From contig JAFAKX010000015.1 in NCBI GenBank assembly GCA_019234945.1, forward strand, positions 1 through 40,255: a stretch of 40,255 nt of DNA, written 5' to 3'. The notes beneath the pieces were generated by a model, which saw only the letters and a list, made by a program, of their open reading frames with translations, did no database searches and was not told the origin of the DNA. Shown here one piece after another: positions 19,413 through 26,608 of the stretch. Origin of the DNA: Silvibacterium sp. Its GTDB lineage: Bacteria; Acidobacteriota; Terriglobia; Terriglobales; Acidobacteriaceae. How positions within the stretch are numbered: position 1 is the first letter of the stretch; each line of letters begins with the position of its first letter. A program made the position numbers and the translations under genes.

Positions 19413-19811
19413 TCAAGCTGCGCTCTCCGACACGCCCTGCAAATTTTCCGACAGAAAGGCCGGCGACACGGCACCTGCGCCAAACCGATAGAAGCTATCA
19501 ACCGCCTGAGCCGGAGTGTCAAAAACTTCAAATAGGCGCTTCGCGCGAGTCCTCTCCAATAATTCGCGCGTGGCGGGACCAATGTTAGCGAGCTTTACGT
19601 CACCATTACGTTTCATCGCCTCCTCTAGGCAGCGGAGCAGCAGAAGAACCCCGGACTTGTCACACTCGCGCAAGTTGCCACAATCGAGCACAATCCGTGG
19701 ACGGTCGCCATCCATATGCTTCAGCAAGTCACGAAAGAAGAGCCTCCGCTGCCGCACGTTTAACCTCTTGGGTAGCTGCCTGACAATGACAGGTCGTATC
19801 AGCGTCGTCAT
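19413..19811 (-). CDS. STAS-domain protein (anti-sigma factor antagonist-like)
   Basis: A 132-residue single STAS domain, the fold of SpoIIAA/RsbV proteins that bind anti-sigma factors or sense small molecules. The core strand IVLDCGNLRECDKSGVLLLL carries the usual Asp-x-Ser site, with S53 where SpoIIAA is phosphorylated. The helix and strand that follow (LEEAMKRNGDVKLANIGPATRELLERTRAKRLFEVFDT) fit the family well. No anti-sigma kinase or phosphatase gene is adjacent, so its partner lies elsewhere. Its place between envelope genes suggests control of, or a protein-protein role in, polysaccharide production. It starts 67 bases after the flippase-fusion gene on the same strand. Confidence 0.85.
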   Translation of the reverse strand: MTTLIRPVIVRQLPKRLNVRQRRLFFRDLLKHMDGDRPRIVLDCGNLRECDKSGVLLLLRCLEEAMKRNGDVKLANIGPATRELLERTRAKRLFEVFDTPAQAVDSFYRFGAGAVSPAFLSENLQGVSESAA

Positions 19812-19878
19812 GTGTTCGTTTTCTTCCCTCAGTTTCCAAATCTGCGAACTAGTTCGGAAGCTTTAAACGGTCATTTGG

Positions 19879-21846
19879 TTACCCGGAGCTTTCGAGAAGT
19901 CGGTCTAACTCCGCTTCAGGATCACGCACCACCTGCATCAAAAGGTTGGTGCCATACCGCACGAGAGTCGCAAGGTTAGTCTTGTACCAGCAACATTGGG
20001 CCATCCTGGGCGATAGCCCGCATAAGAACCGCAATTTCTGTACTCTGCTCGGCGATGCGAGCATGGCCGCAACCAGTCTATGATTTCCATCCAAGATGGT
20101 CAGCGGTTCGCTCTCATTTAGGCCGATAAGGACGACAGAACCGACAAACACATCCTCTTCCTCAGTAAGGCGGTCGCGAATTGCATTGATTTTCGCGAAA
20201 AAGCCTGGGTCTATGACCTTTTCTCGTCTCCGTATGCGCTCGGCAACTTCTGTGACCGAGTAGTTGCCGCAGGCAATCTTCCGCCAGTGGGCCCGGGGGA
20301 AGGCTCTGATCTGATCGAGGCTTGCCTCCCGGATTTCAGCTTCGTACCATTCGGTTCCGGCTGGCAGTTCCTTCCATAAAGAAAGATGGCGGATGAATAG
20401 AAGCGCGCGACGCTTGGCGTTCTCCGCAGCATCCTCGAGGTTCGGCTTCATGACGATATCGCGCAGCGAGTCTTGGTAATCGCGAAACGCCGGGTTTTCG
20501 AAGTCACTCCTAAGAAACTCAGCGATGACCTCGTCTTCCGCTACGCGTCGGATGATACGGATCGGAGCGGATAGCGCAGTGTGGCACCGTCTCGAATATT
20601 TGATGGAATCAAGCAAGAATGGCAGCGCTACGACTGCAAGGAGAACAACCATGAGCACCAGCTGCACGACGATGACTTGTTGCAGTGATGAATGGAACCG
20701 GCATATCCCGGCAATCACAACTCCACTGAAAGCGAGCTGGACCCAGCTGGTATTGGCTATCTTGTACGACATCTCGTAAGTAATGATGACTACGCTCAGT
20801 GAGTAGATAACAGTGGTAATAGCGTATAGTGCCAGGAGGTACGGTAGTCCATGCTTTCCGGTTAATGCGAAGTCTGCTCCGAAGAAGGTTGTCCAGATGC
20901 TAGCGGGGGCAATGCGCAACCCTAAAGCCAGAACAGAGCCGACACCGAGCACAAGCAGTAATGATGTGGCAATAACCTTGAGATTCCTTCTCTCCTCCTC
21001 TCTGGTACCAGCCACAAGAGGAAACATGCTGTTGACCACCGCCGACGAAAAAGCAAATATTACCCGGCCTACCATGGCAACCGCGGCATATAGACCCGCG
21101 AGAGAAGGCACAAAAAAGTGCTTTACGAGGACGATATCGCAATTGTTTATGAGCATCTGTCCGGAAAAGAAGACTATGCCATGCAGTACTTCCCGAATGC
21201 CGTCCGGTAGTCGAACGGGATTAGGGACGGGGTACCCCAATTTCGAAGCAGCACTAAGGTAAGCGACGGCAATCGCAGCAGCATTGGCGGCAATGACTCC
21301 ATGAACGCCCAGTCCAGCGAGAACAAGAAAAAGCGATCCGCCAAACCGCACTGCTCCTTCCAAGACAAGGTTCGTCGCCAGGAAGCGAAATCGGCAGGTG
21401 CCCTGGATGAATCCGCGCCGACTCCCCAAGGGGACATAGAATGCCGCCCCGATCGCAAGCAAAGAAATGAGAGCGGGACTGGGCAGCTTCAGGTATGCAG
21501 CAATCGGTACTCGAAAGATCAGTAAAGCAACGGCTACGAGGATGCCACATGCCCACGCGCCGCAATGGAGGTGCCGGTACGCGGCAGCCTGACCTTCCCG
21601 AGATGTCTGTTGCGCAACCAGCTTCGCAGCAACAATCTGGAAGGAGAGGGTTACTGCAGAAATAAGAATCAGCAGCGTGTAGACAACGGTGGCGTGGCCA
21701 AAGCCGACGGGGCCCAGAAACCGCGCAACTGCGACGTTGTACGCAAAGTTGATTCCCGTCGCCAGGCTCGAGCCCGCAAGCAGAATGAAGCTTCCGGAAA
21801 CAATACGGGCTTGAAGAGTCCTCGAATCCTTGATCACCGCAGGCAC
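19879..21846 (-). CDS. polysaccharide flippase fused to a ParB/Srx-like domain
   Basis: A 655-residue two-part protein. Residues 1-415 form a polytopic MOP-superfamily flippase (Wzx type) of about 12 TM helices, beginning with GSFILLAGSSLATGINFAYN and ARFLGPVGFGHATVVY, the typical N-terminus. Such proteins move lipid-linked sugar repeat units across the inner membrane. Residues 430-655 are cytoplasmic and carry TILDGNHRLVAA (583-594), which matches the DGxHR motif of the ParB/sulfiredoxin/SerK fold, followed by the CCWYKTN segment. That fold is found in nucleases, CTPases and serine kinases; its role here is unknown. GTG at 21846 has GGAG upstream, and GTG three codons later is an alternative. 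It is divergent from the GH99-like gene. Confidence 0.82.
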   Translation of the reverse strand: MPAVIKDSRTLQARIVSGSFILLAGSSLATGINFAYNVAVARFLGPVGFGHATVVYTLLILISAVTLSFQIVAAKLVAQQTSREGQAAAYRHLHCGAWACGILVAVALLIFRVPIAAYLKLPSPALISLLAIGAAFYVPLGSRRGFIQGTCRFRFLATNLVLEGAVRFGGSLFLVLAGLGVHGVIAANAAAIAVAYLSAASKLGYPVPNPVRLPDGIREVLHGIVFFSGQMLINNCDIVLVKHFFVPSLAGLYAAVAMVGRVIFAFSSAVVNSMFPLVAGTREEERRNLKVIATSLLLVLGVGSVLALGLRIAPASIWTTFFGADFALTGKHGLPYLLALYAITTVIYSLSVVIITYEMSYKIANTSWVQLAFSGVVIAGICRFHSSLQQVIVVQLVLMVVLLAVVALPFLLDSIKYSRRCHTALSAPIRIIRRVAEDEVIAEFLRSDFENPAFRDYQDSLRDIVMKPNLEDAAENAKRRALLFIRHLSLWKELPAGTEWYEAEIREASLDQIRAFPRAHWRKIACGNYSVTEVAERIRRREKVIDPGFFAKINAIRDRLTEEEDVFVGSVVLIGLNESEPLTILDGNHRLVAAMLASPSRVQKLRFLCGLSPRMAQCCWYKTNLATLVRYGTNLLMQVVRDPEAELDRLLESSG

Positions 21847-22054
21847 GGTTCCGGCGCTCCAGCTTATAAGACAATCAGGTAGTGTCGTCTACAACGAAGG
21901 CGAACAAGAGTTTTGGACTCTAGTCCTTTCACTCTGCAAGATTCTCAGATGCTCGCAACAGGCCTTCATGCTGCCCGAAATCGCAGTCCAGGTATCTTTT
22001 TGTGGGGCGGCAACAACCCGGAGTTGTTTCGCGCGCTTCTAACTTGAAATTCCT
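21847..22054. promoter_or_regulatory. divergent intergenic region between flippase fusion and GH99-like gene
   Basis: This 208-base region must hold promoters for both divergent genes. I see no convincing -35/-10 pair, palindrome or RNA gene in it. Confidence 0.4.
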
Positions 22055-23029
22055 ATGCTTATTCTGGAACGAGTATGCGCTGGGCTGCTTTTTTGCCTTC
22101 TCTTGCCTCATGGATGCAATCAACAGGACTCCAATAGGCTTTTGCGGTCGAAGGCGGTGCAGGGCGGCCAGCCGACACAAGTTCTGGCTGTCTATGAACC
22201 ATGGTTCGGACACCCGAAGCATATTTCAGTCGGATATTCCTCACACGATCCCCAGATGGTCCGCCGCCAAATCCAACAAGCGAAGGCCCTGGGAATTTCT
22301 GGATTCGTGGTGGACTGGTACGGCGACCGCGAACCCTTCATCGGCGCCAGCTATACGCTGCTGCAGCAGGCGGCGGCGGCAGAGCACTTCCACATTGCCA
22401 TGTTCTACGACGAAACGAGCGAAGAGGACGGAGCGACAGATGTTGCTCTCGCCGATTTCAAAATGTTTCATGATCAGTACCTTGCGGCGAACTCACCGGG
22501 AAGAGAGGCTTACCTGACGTACCAAGGACGGCCTGTCATCTTCATTTTCCCGAAGGGCGGACGTACAGACTGGAATCGCGTGCGGGCGGATCTCACCAAG
22601 TGGGATACGCCGCCGCTGCTCATCTATGAAGACGGGCCCGGACAATACCCTAACGCGTTCGATGGCTACTATGCGTGGATCAATCCGGGCAAGGCCGGTT
22701 GGAAGCCGGATGGTAGCGGATGGGGAGAAGATTACCTTACAGATTTCTACCAAAGAATGGAATGGAAATATCCCGATAAGATTGCGGTTGGAGGGGTGTG
22801 GTCCAGTTTCGACGACAGCAAAGCCTCATGGGGCCTCAATCGGCGCATTTCTCCGCGCTGCGGCAAGACTTTTAGCGATACTATGGTACTGTCGAAGAAG
22901 TATTATCCTTTGGACAGCCCAATTCCGTTCCTGCTGATCGAAACATGGAATGACTATGAAGAGGGTTCAGCAATCGAACGCGGACTCCCGACCTGCAATT
23001 CGGAATCCGGACAGGTATCGTCGCGCTGA
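22055..23029 (+). CDS. GH99-like exported glycoside hydrolase
   Basis: A 324-residue protein resembling the GH99/GH71-like TIM-barrel hydrolases (the endo-alpha-mannosidase group). Visible family features are AVYEPWFGHPKH near the start, the YSSHDPQMVRRQIQQAKALG segment, GFVVDWYG on a following strand, and ETWNDYEEGSAIERG at the C-terminus, which holds the likely catalytic glutamates. The N-terminus (LLFCLLLPHGC) is a hydrophobic signal with a possible though atypical lipoprotein cysteine at about 21, so it is probably periplasmic or anchored. Enzymes of this type trim or release polysaccharide in synthase-type export loci. The ATG at 22055 lacks a clear Shine-Dalgarno. It converges on the GT2 gene with 10 bases between stops. 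Confidence 0.8.
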   Translation: MLILERVCAGLLFCLLLPHGCNQQDSNRLLRSKAVQGGQPTQVLAVYEPWFGHPKHISVGYSSHDPQMVRRQIQQAKALGISGFVVDWYGDREPFIGASYTLLQQAAAAEHFHIAMFYDETSEEDGATDVALADFKMFHDQYLAANSPGREAYLTYQGRPVIFIFPKGGRTDWNRVRADLTKWDTPPLLIYEDGPGQYPNAFDGYYAWINPGKAGWKPDGSGWGEDYLTDFYQRMEWKYPDKIAVGGVWSSFDDSKASWGLNRRISPRCGKTFSDTMVLSKKYYPLDSPIPFLLIETWNDYEEGSAIERGLPTCNSESGQVSSR

Positions 23030-23039
23030 TCGCGGTTAC

Positions 23040-24023
23040 CTATGCCACTCTGTAAATCCTGGTCGCCTCTTCGGAATCGAATCCAGAGTTGCTTGCAGCA
23101 ACTGTAACCTCTGATGCGTAGTACACCTTGTTGATGATCGACAGAGGCCGCTGGCGTACCTCGTCATAAACTCGTCCCAGGTACTCACCAAGTATACCCA
23201 GGCATAGAAGAATCAGAGCGCCGACGATAAAGATTGCGGCAGCTATGCCAAATCCTATTGAGTGCACGGGAACCCTGGAGATTACCGTGGATATGACAAG
23301 AACCATCGCCGCGCAGCTAGCAAGGCAGGAAAACAGGAGGCAGAGTCGCAGGGGCTTATAGCTGAAGCTGGTAATCGCATCTGTAGCATACTTGATACGA
23401 CTGAGAAAGCTCAGCTTTCCGTCTCCAGCAGCGCGGTCCCGCCGGTCATACAGAACTACAGCATTACGATAACCCACCCATGCGCGCAGTCCTGGTAAGT
23501 AGCGATTGCGTTCGCGCATCGAGTTGATTGAATCCACGGCCTGACGATCGAGCAGCCCAAAGATGCCCGCATCCAATGGAATAGGATAGTCGGAAACCGT
23601 GGCGAGTATTCGATAGAACAGCGGGAATAACTTGGCCAGAATCTTGCGGCTCTCCTGCCGACTCCTCCTGACCGCCACAACCACCTGAGCTCCTTCGCGC
23701 CAGCCGTTCACCAATTGCGGAAGGACTTCCGGAGGATCCTGGAAATCGCCGTCCATGATAATAACGGCTGCGCCTCGCGCCGAACGTAGCCCAGCTGAGA
23801 TTGCCCCCATGTGTCCCCAATTTCTAGAGAGGTCGACCACCACAACGTGTGGATCTTCCGCCTGGAGTCCCATCATTAGATCGAACGAGGAGTCTCTTGA
23901 ACCATCGTTCACATACACGAGTTCCCAATCCTCACCGGTTTTCACCATAGCGGCAGTGACCGCCTGATGAAAATGAGCCAGGTTTTCCTCTTCGTTGTAA
24001 ATAGGTACGACCACCGAGATCAT
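23040..24023 (-). CDS. GT2 glycosyltransferase, GtrB/ArnC type
   Basis: A 327-residue membrane-associated family 2 glycosyltransferase. The N-terminal GT-A domain opens SVVVPIYNEEENL, and the MDGDFQDPPE motif (about residue 95) holds the DxD metal/nucleotide-sugar site. Two C-terminal TM helices (about 230-252 and 263-285) match GtrB, ArnC and dolichyl-phosphate mannose synthase relatives, which transfer a sugar from a nucleotide donor to undecaprenyl phosphate. The product would feed a GT-C type transferase facing the periplasm, and the PTPS-related membrane protein in the cluster is a candidate. The ATG at 24023 has AGGAGCAGGAA upstream. It lies 100 bases after the coupled exported genes on the same strand. 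Confidence 0.9.
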   Translation of the reverse strand: MISVVVPIYNEEENLAHFHQAVTAAMVKTGEDWELVYVNDGSRDSSFDLMMGLQAEDPHVVVVDLSRNWGHMGAISAGLRSARGAAVIIMDGDFQDPPEVLPQLVNGWREGAQVVVAVRRSRQESRKILAKLFPLFYRILATVSDYPIPLDAGIFGLLDRQAVDSINSMRERNRYLPGLRAWVGYRNAVVLYDRRDRAAGDGKLSFLSRIKYATDAITSFSYKPLRLCLLFSCLASCAAMVLVISTVISRVPVHSIGFGIAAAIFIVGALILLCLGILGEYLGRVYDEVRQRPLSIINKVYYASEVTVAASNSGFDSEEATRIYRVA

Positions 24024-24123
24024 TTCCTGCTCCTAGGACCCCCAACTGGGTAAGCTTCGGTCGAGCCTTTGCCATTGCATTACTTGCTTTGATGCTTACA
24101 ATCTGAGCGCTTTAAGGACCGCT

Positions 24124-24621
24124 TCAGTTTGCTTGCCCCTGAAGGATGCGCACTCTCCAACGCACTTCGGAAGGCGTCAATACTGCGATGTAGCGAACAT
24201 TTAGTCTTTGAGTTGTTATGACTTTGTCATGATCGAGGATCTGGACATCGTAGTCGATTCTGTCCACTATCTGGATCGATAGGCCTTCCGGCGAGTAGAA
24301 CACGACTTGCAAATCGTGCGCGCGGTCCTGATAGCGCGTGCGAATACCTAACTTATCCTGCTCGACAATGGTCGCAGCTAGCTTATCCCTGGCGTCTCCA
24401 ATAAAACTTGCATCGAGAAGCTCGCTGCGACTCTCTGCAAGTGCAGATCTCAGGCTGTGCCATGCCTGAAGATAGTCGCGAATTGCCGCAGCCTCTGTCT
24501 GCTTCTCAAGAACCCGGGGGCCCTGCAAATGAGAAGGTTCAATGTGCACCTCGGGATCGTCAGCTGCAAACGATGAGGTTGCAACGCACAGCAGGCAGAT
24601 GATCGTGAGGCACCTCATCAT
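24124..24621 (-). CDS. exported protein, last of a translationally coupled set
   Basis: A 165-residue protein with a signal peptide (MMRCLTIICLLCVATSSFA, cleavage before ADDPE, about residue 20). The mature part has a helical N-terminus (AAAIRDYLQAWHSLRSALAE) and a C-terminal beta region ending VRYIAVLTPSEVRWRVRILQ. The layout resembles an NTF2-like or chloroplast-division-type lumenal domain, but I cannot assign it. Its ATG overlaps the previous gene's stop (ATGA at 24618-24621). It is probably periplasmic and works with its coupled partners. Function unknown. Confidence 0.72.
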   Translation of the reverse strand: MMRCLTIICLLCVATSSFAADDPEVHIEPSHLQGPRVLEKQTEAAAIRDYLQAWHSLRSALAESRSELLDASFIGDARDKLAATIVEQDKLGIRTRYQDRAHDLQVVFYSPEGLSIQIVDRIDYDVQILDHDKVITTQRLNVRYIAVLTPSEVRWRVRILQGQAN

Positions 24622-25484
24622 CTACCTCGCCACCGGATTTCATTCCCCATAACAACTCCACTAGCCACTGAAATTCTTGCGTCGCTGTATGCAGGCATTT
24701 CAACGCGTGCCACCCCGCGCTTGAGCGGCACGTCTACGGTTGATTCGCCGCCGTTATAGGTCTCGGTGAAGGTGACGATTGTGCCATCGAAAACGATGTT
24801 GCCGCTGCAGTCGCGGACTGGATCAGTTTCCAGCACGAGCTTTGGACCGACTTGGCGCGCGGTCATCTTCAGTCCACATGGATCACCAGGCACCTGCTGG
24901 ATTACACGCGTGCTGGACACCCCATCAAGCTGCGCCACGAAGCGGGCCGCCCCTTCCCTTGCTGTGGAATCCATGGCGGTCCAGGCGGCACCATCGCGAG
25001 TTAGCACCTTACGCGTCTGGGCCGTGCCCGACCCGGTCGATATTTCAAACAGCACCGGAGTGGGTTGTGTAATCAGATTTTGATAGGGATCGAACACATA
25101 CACCGCTCCGGTGATACCGTCGTGCAGCCTTACCGGCAGTCGCGAGGGCTTGGCCAGAAAACTCAACGCGACAGGCTGGCCGGCGGGTACAACATTGAAG
25201 GCTCGGCTTTCGCTTCCATTTGCTGTGGCGAGAACGATGAGATAGCGACCGGCATTATACAGCGTACCGGCAGGAAAATTGACCGCTTCGCCAAGCCGTA
25301 CATCGCGCCGGACGACTTGTCCCAGGCCGACGATGTATAGAACAGCATTTCCACTTCCTGTGCTCTGAATCGAAAAAGCACTACCAGCCGTTATGCTCTC
25401 AGCCAGGGTCATCGTCGCGCCTTGAGCCGAGGCAGCCTGAAAAGCGCTTACCGCGATAACCAGAAGAGCAACCCGGAACGTCAT
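24618..25484 (-). CDS. exported beta-rich protein, coupled set
   Basis: A 288-residue periplasmic or surface protein. The signal peptide is MTFRVALLVIAVSAFQAASA with cleavage before QGATM (about residue 20). The mature part is rich in beta strands and resembles tandem Ig-like domains: SITAGSAFSIQSTGSGNAVLYIVG, then LPVRLHDGITGAVYVFDPYQNLITQ, then FDGTIVTFTETYNGGESTVDV, a pattern like bacterial invasin/filament-type Ig repeats. Two cysteines (PGDPCGLKM and VRDCSGN) may form a disulfide. Start and stop overlap its neighbours by four bases on each side. No enzyme motif is seen, so a structural or adaptor role is likely. Confidence 0.72.
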   Translation of the reverse strand: MTFRVALLVIAVSAFQAASAQGATMTLAESITAGSAFSIQSTGSGNAVLYIVGLGQVVRRDVRLGEAVNFPAGTLYNAGRYLIVLATANGSESRAFNVVPAGQPVALSFLAKPSRLPVRLHDGITGAVYVFDPYQNLITQPTPVLFEISTGSGTAQTRKVLTRDGAAWTAMDSTAREGAARFVAQLDGVSSTRVIQQVPGDPCGLKMTARQVGPKLVLETDPVRDCSGNIVFDGTIVTFTETYNGGESTVDVPLKRGVARVEMPAYSDARISVASGVVMGNEIRWRGR

Positions 25485-26608
25485 TGAAACGCTCCTTCAT
25501 TGTAGGTGGCAACGACGGCGCGTTCGGTGCTGATTTTTCTCGCCAGATCTCCAGGGATATGAATGTTGAACGCGACCGGATTCTGCGGTAGCAGAGCACG
25601 GTCGATGTACTGGTCAGCCACCCAGACCAGCTGACCGTTTTTGTCGTAGAACGTCCCAAGCACGTGCGCGATGCTCACGACCTGCCCGCTCTGGTTGGTG
25701 AGCTGTCCGGTAAGGGAAGCATCGGGCGCTGGATTCAGCTTTTGATTTTGAATTTCGACAACTGGATCGGCCGACGCCGACACCAGAGTCGCGAGGGGAT
25801 CCATGCGAATATTGGCAACTCCGGACAGCGTGGCGTTCGGGAAGGTGATAAGGAAAGGCGTGACCTGTTTTGGGAGGAGCAGATGGGAGATCTTGTCAAA
25901 TGCGTCCTCTGTCGTTATTGCGGAGCCGTTTTTTGCCAGCAGGGTCGCTTTGACGGAGACATACGCTGGCACCACGTCTTCATTGAGAAGCTCGCCCAAT
26001 ATGACAACACCTTCAGCGCGCTCTACAGGGTGCATATCTACTATGCGCACATGAGGTGATTCGACGTCCTGCGCGCCCCAGTCATCACCGGCGCCGCGAT
26101 AGATCACATCCCAGCGAAGATAATTCACCGGGATGACCTGCGGAGGCACACGAGGCTCCTTGACCAGCGGCCAGTATGGTTGCCAGCGGTCTCCCTCTTT
26201 GACGACGCGAAGATCGCGCGTCTCTACAAACGTACCTACCACGGTTGACCAATGAAGGCGCAACTGCACCTGTGCCTCGTTTCCCGAGGCATGAAGAGGA
26301 CGCACATCGAAGTTGTCCAGAGTAGCGTAGGTACGAAGACTAGGGTAGCTGCCGGCCAAGTCGCGCACAAAGTCCGATTCGGAAAATTCAGCCCTGTTGG
26401 CCAGGCTCGAGTAGGCCTTACTCCAGGCGCGGCGGCCGATTTGATGCGCCAAATCCGTGACGGCAGCCTCAGGCGAGTCTGACGCAGGAAGCAGAGTTTC
26501 TCCGCCAGCGAATGCGAGAGCAGTGTCGTTTGGCCATACCGTACCCATGGCTATCAAACTTACAGTCGCGACGACGATGATAGCCGCAAGCAGTCGTCCG
26601 CTCTTCAC
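25481..26608 (-). CDS. membrane-anchored periplasmic protein with NTF2-like and two beta domains
   Basis: A 375-residue protein starting at GTG 26608, with GGAGG nine bases upstream; the GTG overlaps the preceding stop (GTGA at 26605-26608). Residues 5-25 form a TM anchor. An NTF2-like segment follows (AAVTDLAHQIGRRAWSKAYS through RDLRVVKEGDRWQPYWPL). Two similar beta domains then follow: GVVILGELLNEDVVPAYVSV and SLTGQLTNQSGQVVSIAHVL, both like the FxLYD domain of bacterial envelope proteins. A longer frame back to 26743 overlaps the upstream gene by 139 bases and is rejected. The domain order suggests a periplasmic scaffold or chaperone for a membrane complex. Confidence 0.78.
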   Translation of the reverse strand: MKSGRLLAAIIVVATVSLIAMGTVWPNDTALAFAGGETLLPASDSPEAAVTDLAHQIGRRAWSKAYSSLANRAEFSESDFVRDLAGSYPSLRTYATLDNFDVRPLHASGNEAQVQLRLHWSTVVGTFVETRDLRVVKEGDRWQPYWPLVKEPRVPPQVIPVNYLRWDVIYRGAGDDWGAQDVESPHVRIVDMHPVERAEGVVILGELLNEDVVPAYVSVKATLLAKNGSAITTEDAFDKISHLLLPKQVTPFLITFPNATLSGVANIRMDPLATLVSASADPVVEIQNQKLNPAPDASLTGQLTNQSGQVVSIAHVLGTFYDKNGQLVWVADQYIDRALLPQNPVAFNIHIPGDLARKISTERAVVATYNEGAFQ

